Source of the DNA: Bradyrhizobium ontarionense
GTDB taxonomy: Bacteria > Pseudomonadota > Alphaproteobacteria > Rhizobiales > Xanthobacteraceae
Length of the DNA stretch: 64,000 nt
Assembly: GCF_021088345.1 (NCBI RefSeq)
Contig: NZ_CP088156.1
Span: 2,852,001 to 2,916,000 of the forward strand
Direction of reading: 5' to 3'
Positions 27,155-37,610 of the stretch are shown piece after piece. Each line of letters begins with the position of its first letter. Position 1 is the first letter of the stretch. Both the position numbers and the translations under genes were made by a program. Under the pieces are notes generated by a model, which was given only the letters and a program-made list of their open reading frames with translations, made no database searches and had not been told where the DNA came from.

Positions 27155-28009
27155 TCAGAACTCGGGCTCGAACATGACCGGCAGATCCGGGAAGGCCTCG
27201 CCGAACCACTTCTTCTGCAGCTCGGCGAACCGTCCGGTTTCCTTCTCCTTGGCAATGAAGCCGTTCAGGAATTCCACGAGCTCGGTGTTGCCTTTGGCGA
27301 CCGCCCAGGCCGGATACGATTTGCCGGAGACCGGCTCGCCGACCGCGAACACGTTCGGCTTCTCGGCGACTAGCGCCTTGATGTTGATGATCGTGTTGAC
27401 GACATAGTCGACGCGGCCGAGCGCGAGATCCTGATAGGCTTCGGGATAGGAGGTGTACTCGACGACCTTGCCGAGCTTGCCGCCCTCCTTCTCGAGCATC
27501 GACGCCAGCTCGGGGAGCCGACCGAGCAGCGCGCTGCCGGCCTGCACGCCGACCGTCTTGCCGCTGAGATCCTTGATCCCGGAGATGCTCTTGTCGTCCT
27601 TGCGCTTGACGTAATAGTGCGTCGCATCGGCGATCGGGCTGGTGAAATCCAGCGACTTCTTGCGCTCCTTGGTGATGATCGCCGCCGTGATGGCGACGTC
27701 GTACTTGCCGGTAGACACGCCGGCCAGGATGCCGGTCCAGGGCAGGATCTGCTGCTTGATCTCGAACGGCGCATATTTGCGCAGATCCTCGATCAGCTCG
27801 TTGTCGAAGCCGGTCGGCTTGCCGTCCTTGACGAATTCGAAGGGGCGAAAATCATCTTCGGTGGCCACGATCAGCCCGCGCTTCTTGATCTCGTCGAGGC
27901 TACCGGCCTTGGCGCTGAACGCCGCAGGCAGCGTCAGCGCAGCAGCCAGCAACGCAAGGGCTGCTCGCCGAGACGGCGGCGACAGGCGGGGAAACGAAGG
28001 CTTGGTCAT
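27155..28009 (-). CDS. periplasmic substrate-binding protein of the ABC importer
   Basis: 284 residues with a signal peptide (SAKA-GSLDEIK) and GGAGAT upstream of the ATG. It is a cluster-3 solute-binding protein (SBP_bac_3): GLIVATEDDFRPFEFVKDGKPTGFDNEL, GILAGVSTGKYDVAI, and DLSGKTVGVQAGSA. The pocket region includes ERKKSLDFTSPI, the usual place for the Arg that binds an alpha-carboxylate, here replaced by Lys residues (ERKKSLDF). That change would be compatible with a ligand that is not a standard alpha-amino acid, but only a structure model could show this. Confidence 0.87.
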   Translation of the reverse strand: MTKPSFPRLSPPSRRAALALLAAALTLPAAFSAKAGSLDEIKKRGLIVATEDDFRPFEFVKDGKPTGFDNELIEDLRKYAPFEIKQQILPWTGILAGVSTGKYDVAITAAIITKERKKSLDFTSPIADATHYYVKRKDDKSISGIKDLSGKTVGVQAGSALLGRLPELASMLEKEGGKLGKVVEYTSYPEAYQDLALGRVDYVVNTIINIKALVAEKPNVFAVGEPVSGKSYPAWAVAKGNTELVEFLNGFIAKEKETGRFAELQKKWFGEAFPDLPVMFEPEF

Positions 28010-28034
28010 CTCGTATCTCCTCACATTGAACTGA

Positions 28035-28868
28035 TCAATCGAAGCTGAAGCCGTGCGCGCGCAGATAAGGCGGGAAGGCCGCGCCCTCGGCCTTGGCGGC
28101 CTGCCGCGCCTTGTCCTCCGACCAGCCGTAGAACGCGGCCTCGCCGAACTCGGCATTGCCGCGCTGTTGCTCCTTCGGAATCGCGTGCCGCGCATCGCGC
28201 CGGCGATCGTAGTCGTCGATCGCCGCGGGCAGCGTATCGTCGCCGTAACGATCGGTATGGGTGGTGATGCTGCGTGGCAGCCGCAGGCTGACATGTCCGT
28301 CCGCGGCGGGGTAGCCGAGACATAGCCCGGCGACCGGAAACACCAGGTCCGGCAACTCGAGCACGGCGGCGACGGTGTCGATCTCGTTGCGGATGACACT
28401 GATCGGACAGGTGCCGAGCCCGACAGATTCCGCGCACAGGATCATGGTCTGCAGCGCCAGCGCCGCATCGACGGCGGCGTTGAAGAAGCCTTCCAGGGTG
28501 CCGTTCCTGACCGGCTTGCCGCGCAGCGCGCCGATCCGCTGCAGCCGCCGTGCGTCACCGAGAAAAACGAAGAACACCGGTGACGCCCCGATCCATGGCA
28601 TGCTCGGAAACAGCTTGCCGATCGCCGCCCGTTTCCCGGCATCGCTGACGCGCATGACCGAGGCCTGCTGGAAGTCCGACTTGGCCGACGCGCTCAGCGC
28701 GCAGGCGACGAGCAGGTCGAGCAACCCCTCTTCCGGCATCCGGTCGCTGTAGCGGCGCACCGTCTTGCGCGAGAGCACGCCGCGCAGAAACTCATTTGTC
28801 TCGACGCCGCCGCCGTCGGGACCGCCGTCACCGAAGCGCGTCGCAATGGCGCCGGCCTGCTCGGACAT
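28035..28868 (-). CDS. nitroreductase-family flavoprotein, NfsA-like
   Basis: 277 residues from MSEQAGAIA with AGAGG upstream; an earlier Met at 28991 is disfavoured. It has the family start FLRGVLSRKTVRRYSDRMP, a central AVDAALALQTMILCAESVGLGTC, and VAGLCLGYPAADG. This resembles the NfsA/FRase group of FMN-dependent NAD(P)H oxidoreductases. In pyrimidine breakdown RutE, a relative, reduces malonic semialdehyde. Here it opens the import/DUF1989 operon and could reduce a ring or an aldehyde product; the true substrate is unknown. Confidence 0.8.
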   Translation of the reverse strand: MSEQAGAIATRFGDGGPDGGGVETNEFLRGVLSRKTVRRYSDRMPEEGLLDLLVACALSASAKSDFQQASVMRVSDAGKRAAIGKLFPSMPWIGASPVFFVFLGDARRLQRIGALRGKPVRNGTLEGFFNAAVDAALALQTMILCAESVGLGTCPISVIRNEIDTVAAVLELPDLVFPVAGLCLGYPAADGHVSLRLPRSITTHTDRYGDDTLPAAIDDYDRRRDARHAIPKEQQRGNAEFGEAAFYGWSEDKARQAAKAEGAAFPPYLRAHGFSFD

Positions 28869-29309
28869 CACGGCGCCTCTCTCACATCGCGTGCGACGCA
28901 CCACTTCGAACGGACGCCGTTGGCCAGAGCAATGATCGGCGGATCCCGCCGCAGCACAGATCGCATCGCTCAACTCCACGCGCAGCGACACCGGTGTCGC
29001 CGCCCCAGATTCGTATCGCCCCGGCGCTGATGCGCAGGGCTATTGTTGAGATGGTCAGCAAGGGACATGCCAGATCTTGTTCAGGCATCTCACGCGGGAT
29101 GCTTGTGCACCCGCTCACACCAATGTCTCAGCCTCAAATGAGCAGCCAAATGGGCCAGTTGCAGACAAAACGCCGCAGCGCCGAAATGCGGAGCATGCTT
29201 CGTATTTGTTACGGCGAGCGCCGCGTCCCGACGCCGCGCACCGGCGACGCGCTGCTTTTCAGGCAGCACCATGCCCATTATCTAATCGAGCCGATCGCCG
29301 TCGAGCAGA
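28869..29309. other. 441-bp gene-free region upstream of the nitroreductase operon
   Basis: No supported coding sequence. It should hold the promoter of the minus-strand nitroreductase-ABC-RidA-DUF1989 operon, and contains one of two copies of the palindromic operator described separately (29185-29204). The 317-base distance from that copy to the nitroreductase start suggests a long leader or a start site near the operator. Confidence 0.6.
29185..29204. promoter_or_regulatory. operator copy A, MarR-type palindrome
   Basis: AATGCGGAGCATGCTTCGTA matches 19 of 20 bases with a second copy at 29867-29886. The 14-bp core CGGAGCATGCTTCG is palindromic except at one position. It lies upstream of the nitroreductase operon. 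Its identity with the copy at the marR/amidohydrolase divergent promoter suggests that one repressor governs both arms. Confidence 0.65.
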
Positions 29310-29795
29310 TCAGTCGGGCGATCGTGTCGCATCGAGCCTTTGCCCCTGCGCCTTGACGATCGCCTGCATCATGGCAATGAACCGCGTCTGATCGGCCTTG
29401 GTGAGATCCGCCACCGTCGCAAGATGCGCCGCCCGTGCCGGCCGCTCGATCTTGCGCAGCAATGCCACGCCGGAACGGGTCAGACGACAGGTCCGCGACC
29501 GCCGGTCGTGCGGTCCGACGCTACGATCGACGAAGCCGCGCGCCTGCAGACGCTTCAGCGCGCCTGTGGTGGTGGTCCGGTCGAGCGCGATGTCCTGGGC
29601 CAGCGCAGTCTGGTCCGCCGTTCCCCGTTTCGCCAGCGCCGTCAACAGGCTGTACTGTAGCGGCGTGATCTCATAGGCCGCGCATTTCTCCTGGAACAGC
29701 GCGACGTGGATCTGATGCAGCCGCCGGATCAGATAGCCCGGGCGCTGCTCGAGCGGCCACGATGTCTCTGCTCTGGGCTTGTTCCTTCCAGCCAT
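29310..29795 (-). CDS. MarR-family transcriptional regulator
   Basis: 161 residues from MAGRNKPRAE with GGGAG upstream; an earlier Met at 29834 is possible. The winged helix-turn-helix reads YEITPLQYSLLTALAKRG, LAQDIALDRTTTTGALKRLQARGFVDR and GPHDRRSRTCRLTRSG, the last being the MarR wing with the Asp-x-Arg pair. MarR proteins usually repress divergent catabolic genes and release DNA on binding an aromatic or heterocyclic ligand. It is divergent from the amidohydrolase gene, and a perfect 14-bp palindrome lies in between. Confidence 0.9.
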   Translation of the reverse strand: MAGRNKPRAETSWPLEQRPGYLIRRLHQIHVALFQEKCAAYEITPLQYSLLTALAKRGTADQTALAQDIALDRTTTTGALKRLQARGFVDRSVGPHDRRSRTCRLTRSGVALLRKIERPARAAHLATVADLTKADQTRFIAMMQAIVKAQGQRLDATRSPD

Positions 29796-29866
29796 CGAAC
29801 GGCTCCCGCATAAGCGCTCATCACGCTGCATCAATTTGAAGCTGTCTATGGCACGGATCTTGATGT

Positions 29867-29886
29867 AATGCGAAGCATGCTTCGTA
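29867..29886. promoter_or_regulatory. operator copy B, perfect MarR-type palindrome
   Basis: AATGCGAAGCATGCTTCGTA contains the perfect 14-bp palindrome CGAAGCATGCTTCG at 29871-29884. It is placed between marR (start 75 bases away) and the amidohydrolase (start 84 bases away), the standard place for a MarR operator that controls both directions. A second near-identical copy lies at 29185-29204. Confidence 0.75.
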
Positions 29887-29969
29887 AATCGGTCGGCCCG
29901 TCATCTGTGCCGGCTCCTCAAGGAAGACTTTGACCGGGACAAACACATTGCCCGGAAAGGAGACCTTGC

Positions 29970-31247
29970 ATGTCCGTGAGCGCCACATTCGATTTGCTGC
30001 TGCGCGGCGGCCGCGTCATTGATCCGGCCTCCGGCATCGACGGACTGAAGGATGTCGCCATCAGCAATGGCCGCATCGCCGCCGTCCAATCCGATATCCT
30101 GCCGACCAGCGCCAAGAACGTGATCGACGTCACCCGCCAGCTCGTGCTTCCGGGACTCATCGACACCCACGCCCATGTCTATCAGTACGTCACCGGCCGC
30201 TTCGGCATGAATGCGGACATGGTCGGCGTGCAGTCGGGCGTCACCAGCCTGATCGACCAGGGCGGCCCGTCCTGCATGACGCTGCCCGGCTTCCGGCACT
30301 TCATCGCCGAGCCCGCCAAGTCACGCGTCTATGCGTTCCTGTCGGCCTATCTGGTCGGTGGCCTCGAGGGCCACTACTACCCCGATCTCTATCGGCCCGA
30401 CTGCGTCGATATCGAAGCGACGGTGAAATCCGCGATCGCCAACCGCGACCTCGTCCGCGGCATCAAGGCGCATGCCGAGATCGGCGGCTTTGCGCGCTGG
30501 GGCATCCGCGTGATCGAGATGGCCGCCGAGATCGGCCGCCGCGCCGAGCTTCCGGTCTATGTCCATTTCGGCCAGCTGTGGGGCCTGCCCGCGAGCGGCA
30601 CCAATGGCGAGGACGTCGACACCATCCTGGAGCGCGTGATCCCGCTGCTGCGTCCGGGCGACGTGCTGGCGCACCCGTTCACCCGGCATCCCGGCGGCTT
30701 CGTCAACAGCAAGGGCGAGATTCACCCTGTCATCCAGGCGGCGCTCGATCGCGGGCTCAAGGTCGACGTCGGACATGGTAGTCATTTCTCCTATCGTCTG
30801 GCGCGCAAGGCGATCGCTTCGGGCATCGTCCCCAATACGCTCGGCGCCGACATCCACGGCTACAACACGCACGTGCCGGCGCCCGCGGGCACGCCGGACG
30901 AACCTGCCGACGACGAAAATCATCCGTTCGCCGGCCAGGCCAAGTTCAGCCTCGTGCAGGCGATGAGCTCGATGGTCGCGCTCGGGCTGACGCTGGAGCA
31001 GGTCGTGCCGATGGTCACGTCGAACCCCGCTGCCATGCTCGGCCTGTCCGATCAGATCGGCGCACTGCGACCCGGGATGGTGGCCGATGTCAGCATGCTC
31101 CAGGAGAAGAACGGGCGCTTCGTGCTCCGCGACAACGAGAAGACCGAGGTGATTGCCGACCGGCTGCTGCAGCCGGTGTTCTGCCTGCGCGCCGGCGTCC
31201 GACATGACGCGACGGCGCCGATCCTGCCCGCAGCGGTCGCGGCCTGA
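29970..31247 (+). CDS. COG3964-type amidohydrolase (dihydroorotase/deacetylase-like)
   Basis: 425 residues, GGAAAGGAG upstream of the ATG. Amidohydrolase-superfamily motifs are in order: LVLPGLIDTHAHVYQ (metal His pair), VRGIKAHAE (likely carboxylated Lys), VYVHFGQLW, KVDVGHGSHFSY and LGADIHGYN (catalytic Asp). This matches the amidohydrolase/deacetylase group COG3964, whose known members cleave N-acyl bonds or small cyclic amides. It heads an operon with a molybdenum hydroxylase, so a hydroxylated N-heterocycle is a plausible ring-opening substrate. It is likely repressed by the divergent MarR protein. Confidence 0.85.
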   Translation: MSVSATFDLLLRGGRVIDPASGIDGLKDVAISNGRIAAVQSDILPTSAKNVIDVTRQLVLPGLIDTHAHVYQYVTGRFGMNADMVGVQSGVTSLIDQGGPSCMTLPGFRHFIAEPAKSRVYAFLSAYLVGGLEGHYYPDLYRPDCVDIEATVKSAIANRDLVRGIKAHAEIGGFARWGIRVIEMAAEIGRRAELPVYVHFGQLWGLPASGTNGEDVDTILERVIPLLRPGDVLAHPFTRHPGGFVNSKGEIHPVIQAALDRGLKVDVGHGSHFSYRLARKAIASGIVPNTLGADIHGYNTHVPAPAGTPDEPADDENHPFAGQAKFSLVQAMSSMVALGLTLEQVVPMVTSNPAAMLGLSDQIGALRPGMVADVSMLQEKNGRFVLRDNEKTEVIADRLLQPVFCLRAGVRHDATAPILPAAVAA

Positions 31248-31248
31248 C

Positions 31249-33627
31249 GTGGCCGCCCCCGTGCCGGCCGTCTCCGATGACCGCTCTCCGCGGGGAGTCG
31301 GCGCGCGGCTGCTGCGCAAGGAAGACGACCGGTTCCTGCGCGGGCGCGGACAGTATGTCGCCGACATCAGGCTGCCGGGTCTCAAGGACGTGGCCTTCGT
31401 GCGCAGCCCGATGGCGCACGCCAGGATCAAGGCGATCCATATTCCCGCTGAGTACCGCGACGTCGTCTTCATTGCCGACGACCTCGCCGGCATCAAGCCG
31501 ATCCGCGCCGTCTCCGGCCTGCCCGGCTTCAAGATCTCTGAGCAGCCGGTGCTGGCGATGGGCAAGGTGCGCCATGTCGGCGAGCTCGTGGCGATGTGTG
31601 TCGCCCGCACCCGTGCCGAGGCCGAGGACATTGCAGCGACCGTCGAGCTCGAGCTGGAGCCGCTGCCGGCGGTGCACGACATGCGCCTGGCGCGCGAGCC
31701 GAGTAGCGCGCTGGTGCACGAGCACTGGGGCGACAACGTCTTCCTGGAAACGATATTCGAGGTCGACATCGCGTCTGCGCTGGACGCGCCGATCAAGGTG
31801 ACGCGCGAGATCTCGACGGCGCGCCAATGCATGGCGCCGCTGGAGGGCCGTGGCGTCATCGCGACCTTCGATCACCGGCTGGATCAGCTGACATTGCACA
31901 CCGGCTCGCAGATGCCGCACATCGTGCGCAACGGCCTCTCCGACTGTCTCGGCATTGAGCAGGGCCGCATCCGCATCATCGCGCCCGACATCGGCGGCGG
32001 GTTCGGCCACAAGGGCATCCTGCTGCCCGAGGAAGTGTGCCTGAGCTGGCTCGCCATGCACAAGGGTTGGACGGTGCGCTGGCTCGAGGACCGGCGCGAG
32101 CACCTGAGCGCGAGCGCGAATTGCCGCGAGCATGCCTATCACATCACGGTCTATGCCGATCGCGACGGCCGCCTGCGTGGCATCGACTGCGAGGCCATTG
32201 TCGATTCCGGCGCCTACTCGTCCTATCCGTTCTCGGCCTGCCTCGAAGCAGCGCAGATTGCCAGCATCCTGCCGGGCCCGTATCGGATGCCGGCCTATCG
32301 CTGCCGGACCTATTCGGTCGCAACCAATAAATGTCCGATCCTGCCGTATCGCGGCGTGGCCCGCACCGGCGTCTGCTTCGCGCTCGAGCTGCTGCTCGAT
32401 GCCGTCGCGGTCGAGGCGGGGCTCGAGCCTGGAGAGGTCCGGCTGCGCAACCTGGTCCAGCCGCAGGACATGCCGTTCGACAACATCACCAACAAGCATT
32501 TCGACAGCGGCGACTATCCTGGCGCGCTGCAGCGGGCCCTGGCCGCGATCGATGTCCCCGCCGTCCGCGCGCGCCAACAGCGCGGCGAGCCGGACGGCCG
32601 GATGATCGGGACCGGCGTATCAATCTATTGCGAGCAGGCCGCGCACGGCACCTCGGTCTATGCCGGCTGGGGCATCCCGATGGTGCCCGGCCATGAGCAG
32701 GCCACAGCGCGCCTGACGCCCGACGGCGGACTCGAGCTGCGCGTCGGCGTTCATTCGCACGGCCAGGGGCTGGAGACGACGCTCGCCCAGGTCGCGCACG
32801 AGATCCTCGGCGTCGATCCCGGCATGATCCGTGTCGTGCTCGGCGACACCGCGATGACGCCCTACTCGACCGGGACCTGGGGCTCGCGATCGATGGTGAT
32901 GGCCGGCGGCGCTGTCGGCACCGCCTGCGCGCAGATCGTCGCACGCGCCACGCGCATCGGCGCCAAGCTGCTGCAGCTCCCGCCCGAGGCAATCGCATGG
33001 CGCGAGGGCCGCGCCTGCGGCCCGAACGGCAGCGTCAGCCTCGCCGAGATCGCCCACACCTGGTACCGGCGGCCGCAGGATCTGCCGGCGGACGTCGACC
33101 CGGCCGGCCTCGAGGTCACCAGCGGCTACAAGCCGGTGCGCGACAGCGGCACCTTTTCCTATGCGGCGCATGCGGTGACGGTCGCCGTCGATCCGGATCT
33201 CGGCGAGGTCGAGCTGCTCGATTACGTCGTCGTCGAGGACGGTGGCGTGCTGGTCAATCCGATGATCGTCGACGGCCAGATTCTCGGCGGCCTGGCCCAG
33301 GGCATCGGCACCGCTTTGTACGAGGAAATGCCGTTCGACGATGCCGCGCAGCCGCTCGCGACGACGCTTGCCGACTATCTGCTGCCGGGTCCGACCGAAG
33401 TCCCCGAGCCGCGCCTGATTCACATGGAGACGCCGTCGCCCTACACGATGTTCGGGGTCAAGGGCATCGGCGAAGGCGGCGCGATCGCGCCACCGGCCGC
33501 GATCGCCAACGCCGTGAACGACGCGCTGCGGCCGCTCGGTGCTGAGCTGATGCAGTCGCCGCTGTCGCCGCGCCGGATCGTCGCGGCGGTGCTGGCGGCG
33601 AAACAGGCCCAGGCGAGTTCGCCGTGA
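31249..33627 (+). CDS. xanthine dehydrogenase-family molybdopterin-binding subunit
   Basis: 792 residues from a GTG one base after the amidohydrolase stop. It begins GVGARLLRKEDDRFLRGRGQYVADI, the standard N-terminus. Cofactor motifs include GGGFGHKG, PYRGVARTGVCFALE, GQGLETTLAQVAHEILG and the C-terminal VKGIGEGGAIAPPAAIANAV containing the catalytic Glu of GEGG. The loop reads PYRGVAR, not the AYRCSFR of form-I CO dehydrogenase, so CO oxidation is unlikely. It is the hydroxylating subunit, expected to add oxygen from water to a C-N double bond of a heterocycle or an aldehyde carbon. Confidence 0.92.
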   Translation: MAAPVPAVSDDRSPRGVGARLLRKEDDRFLRGRGQYVADIRLPGLKDVAFVRSPMAHARIKAIHIPAEYRDVVFIADDLAGIKPIRAVSGLPGFKISEQPVLAMGKVRHVGELVAMCVARTRAEAEDIAATVELELEPLPAVHDMRLAREPSSALVHEHWGDNVFLETIFEVDIASALDAPIKVTREISTARQCMAPLEGRGVIATFDHRLDQLTLHTGSQMPHIVRNGLSDCLGIEQGRIRIIAPDIGGGFGHKGILLPEEVCLSWLAMHKGWTVRWLEDRREHLSASANCREHAYHITVYADRDGRLRGIDCEAIVDSGAYSSYPFSACLEAAQIASILPGPYRMPAYRCRTYSVATNKCPILPYRGVARTGVCFALELLLDAVAVEAGLEPGEVRLRNLVQPQDMPFDNITNKHFDSGDYPGALQRALAAIDVPAVRARQQRGEPDGRMIGTGVSIYCEQAAHGTSVYAGWGIPMVPGHEQATARLTPDGGLELRVGVHSHGQGLETTLAQVAHEILGVDPGMIRVVLGDTAMTPYSTGTWGSRSMVMAGGAVGTACAQIVARATRIGAKLLQLPPEAIAWREGRACGPNGSVSLAEIAHTWYRRPQDLPADVDPAGLEVTSGYKPVRDSGTFSYAAHAVTVAVDPDLGEVELLDYVVVEDGGVLVNPMIVDGQILGGLAQGIGTALYEEMPFDDAAQPLATTLADYLLPGPTEVPEPRLIHMETPSPYTMFGVKGIGEGGAIAPPAAIANAVNDALRPLGAELMQSPLSPRRIVAAVLAAKQAQASSP

Positions 33628-34450
33628 AGGCCGCATCTTTCGCCTATGAGCGTCCCCACAGCGTCAGCGCCGCGCTTGACCTGCTCGCGAACGCCAACGG
33701 TGGGGCACGGATCATGGCCGGCGGGCAGTCGCTCGGGCCGATGCTCAATCTGCGTCTGGTGCAGCCGCAACTCATCATCGACATCGCCGGGCTCGCCGAG
33801 CTTCGCACGGTCGACCGCGATGGCGCCGATCTCGTGATCGGCGCCTGCCTCACCCATGCCGACATCGAGGACGGCCGCATTCCCGATGTGACGAATGGCG
33901 TAATGCGGCGGATCTCTGCTGGAATAGCCTATCGCGCCGTGCGCAACCGCGGCACGATCGGAGGTTCGCTCAGTCACGCCGATCCGGCTGCCGACTGGGT
34001 GACGACGCTCACAGCCCTCGGAGCCGGCGTGCGGCTGACAAGCGCGGCAGGACGACGTGACCTCGCCGTGGCGGAGTTCATCCAGGGCGCGCTGCAGACA
34101 GCATTGCGTCCCGGCGAACTCGTCACCGCGATCCGCCTGCCGGCGCTTCCGCCCACGGCGCGCTTCGGCTACGCCAAGGCCTGTCGCAAGCCCGGCGAAT
34201 TCGCGCATGCGATGGCAGCCGTCCTGATTGAACCGGACAAGTCCCGCAGCCGAATCGTGATCGGCGCCATCGACAGGACGCCGATCGTCGTCGACGATTC
34301 ATCCCTGTTCGGCGGAACGCTCACTAATCTCAAGCAACAGTTCGATCGCGACCTCGCCGACCGCCTGCTGATGCGGGCTGGTGTGACCGATACGGCCGAC
34401 CGGCACATCCACGTGACCGTGCTCGCGCGAGCGATCGCGGAGGCCGCCGC

Positions 34451-34454
<4 letters not shown>
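33624..34454 (+). CDS. molybdenum hydroxylase FAD-binding subunit (CoxM-like)
   Basis: 276 residues, GTG start overlapping the large-subunit stop (GTGA). FAD-binding motifs AGGQSLGPMLNLRL and RGTIGGSLSHADPAAD are typical of CoxM/NdhF-type medium subunits, followed by the C-terminal CO-dehydrogenase flavoprotein domain with PPTARFGYAKACRKPGEFA. It passes electrons from the iron-sulfur subunit to an acceptor. Gene order large-medium-small differs from the coxMSL order. Confidence 0.92.
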
Positions 34455-35650
<1,196 letters not shown>

Positions 35651-35835
35651 GACTGCCACTCGCCGAATACCGTGAACGAGCGCAGCTTTGCGTCGCCAAA
35701 TAGCTCGGGAGGCATGGGAGTTGAGATCACTTGGGCCAACGATGCGCAGGGTGTGAAAAATCTCTGCGGCGCGACCAGACGAAAGTGAAGTTGTCGTCGC
35801 CCTCGATCTTGACCGGCATCCGATAGGCGCACGAT

Positions 35836-35861
35836 CAGACCAGATGGGGTGAGCTGGTCTG
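35836..35861 (-). terminator. hairpin after the che operon
   Basis: CAGACCAG and CTGGTCTG form an 8-bp perfect stem with a 10-base loop directly beyond the stop codon of the last che-operon gene. No clear T run follows on either strand, so it may act weakly or in both directions. Confidence 0.45.
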
Positions 35862-35862
35862 C

Positions 35863-37608
35863 CTAGAAGAATAGCGCCTCATCGATTTCACCTTGTTGCG
35901 GCGCCGGCGCGCCCACCGAGGGTGCCGCGAGGCCCACGCGCTGTAGAAAGCCGAGATGGACGCCCCTCTCGCTCGCCATTGTGTACTGCGCATAGAGACC
36001 ATCGAAGACGTTCCCAGCCTGCACCTGATCGTCGTACGCTAAGCCCGGCCGCGCGCCGGCAGGAGGAGTGAAACTCCTGGCGACCTCCGGAAGCCAGGCC
36101 GATTTTTTGCGCAGCGCGCCGAGCAGAGCCTTCGCCTCGGAGATCAAGCCATCAAATTCGCCGCCGCTCTGGATCAGTCGCGTCATAACCGCGCCGATCT
36201 GGTCGCTCTCGGACTCGATGCCGCGGATCGCACTCAGGATCCTCGGCTCGAGCTCCGTCACCAGCCCGGAAGCGCTGTCGCCATTGACCCGCGCAAGCTC
36301 ACTGGCCGCACGCTCGACCGCGTCCAGGATCGGCTTCAGCATCGCCGCTCCGCCCGTAAGCTTGTCCGCGGTGGCACGGAGTTCATTCGCGATCACGACA
36401 AAGGCGCGGCCGCGAATGCCGACCTGACGAGCCTTCAGCCCGGCATTCATGCCGACCAGGATGATATCGGTCACGGCGTCGGACAGATTTTGGACGGCAC
36501 TGCGGAAATTCCCAAGCATGTCGTCAACGACGCTCAGCGCATTGTCGACCGACCTGCGCGAGTCGTCGCACGCCTTGATCAGAGACGATGCCTCCGCCAG
36601 CGCCTGTTTCACGCCGGTGAGAAAGGAGCCGCTTGTGCCGTCATCCGTCCCGGCCAATGCGCGTCCATGGCCGACCACCTCGGTCGCACCGGACAGCAGA
36701 TTGCTCAGCGACCGGTCGATGTCGCCGAGATCCGAATCGAGATCGGATGCAGCACTGGTCAGCTGTTCGGACTGCAGGCCGCGGATCAGGCCCGCGATCG
36801 TCGCGCCATCACCGGTCTCATGCGAACCGGCCGGGGCGAGACCATGATCGAGGCCATCTGCAATCCGCAATGCGCGACCGACATGTTCGAGACGTTGCCG
36901 GGTGCTGTCGCCCGCCTGCAGCGACACGATCGCAGAGCCGACCGCCTCGGTTATCTTCCTGGTGCCCGCGCCGGCCGATGCCGCAAGCCGCACGGCGTTG
37001 GTCCGCCGCGACTGCAGCGCCGCGTGCGCCGAAACCAGATCGGCACCGACCGATCGGAACCGATCCCGATAGCGTGTCTCGAAATCGCGCTGCCGGCGCA
37101 GCGCGGTCGCCACCGCTTCTGCCAACCGCGTCTGGTTCACCGAACAGGCTTCGATCGACCCCTCGACCGCCTTTGCCAACGCAACGGCCTCCTGGGTGAA
37201 ATTCAGAAAGCCGTCCTGGCCGCTGCCCAGCGAAGCCGCCTCGATTCGCGCGTTTTGTGCGATCACGAGCACCATCTTGATGTGCTTGACGAGCAGCTTC
37301 AGGATTGACGCGGAGTCCTCCGCGCTCGCCCCGATGGTGCCAAGGAGATCGCCTTCCGAGCGCAGAACCTCGAGCAGCCGCGCCAGTCGTGCCGCGACGT
37401 CCCGCAGCACCGACGACGCGCCGGCGATACTGTCGCCGGACAATTCCTGCGACAGCGACGCCAGCCCGGCATTGAGTTCGTCGAACAGGACATGACCGCG
37501 CCCGAGACCACGTCCCATTTGCGCGAAGGTCGCCTCGATCTGCGCGGCAATCTCCTCGGTGCAGGCAAGTATACCATCCACGCGCGACGCGGCACCGCTC
37601 GCAGCCAC
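35863..37608 (-). CDS. soluble MCP-like protein with two degenerate signalling tips
   Basis: About 581 residues; start uncertain (GTG at 37608 or TTG at 37614, the latter overlapping the cheB stop). There is no signal peptide, transmembrane helix or HAMP domain. It is almost all helical with long heptad-rich stretches. Two segments resemble the MCP hairpin tip: VLVIAQNARIEAASLGSGQD with FTQEAVALAK near residue 150, and ILVGMNAGLKARQVGIRGRA with FVVIANELR near residue 410. Both lack the strict consensus. It could be a cytoplasmic receptor or a scaffold for the adjacent CheA/CheW. I know no named family for it. Confidence 0.65.
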   Translation of the reverse strand: MAASGAASRVDGILACTEEIAAQIEATFAQMGRGLGRGHVLFDELNAGLASLSQELSGDSIAGASSVLRDVAARLARLLEVLRSEGDLLGTIGASAEDSASILKLLVKHIKMVLVIAQNARIEAASLGSGQDGFLNFTQEAVALAKAVEGSIEACSVNQTRLAEAVATALRRQRDFETRYRDRFRSVGADLVSAHAALQSRRTNAVRLAASAGAGTRKITEAVGSAIVSLQAGDSTRQRLEHVGRALRIADGLDHGLAPAGSHETGDGATIAGLIRGLQSEQLTSAASDLDSDLGDIDRSLSNLLSGATEVVGHGRALAGTDDGTSGSFLTGVKQALAEASSLIKACDDSRRSVDNALSVVDDMLGNFRSAVQNLSDAVTDIILVGMNAGLKARQVGIRGRAFVVIANELRATADKLTGGAAMLKPILDAVERAASELARVNGDSASGLVTELEPRILSAIRGIESESDQIGAVMTRLIQSGGEFDGLISEAKALLGALRKKSAWLPEVARSFTPPAGARPGLAYDDQVQAGNVFDGLYAQYTMASERGVHLGFLQRVGLAAPSVGAPAPQQGEIDEALFF

Positions 37609-37610
37609 GG

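Noticed and set aside
35729..35819. A 30-codon minus-strand frame (MPVKIEGDDNFTFVW...) between the molybdenum hydroxylase and the che operon.
   Set aside because: Too short to judge and with no ribosome binding site or recognisable family; it may be a gene remnant.
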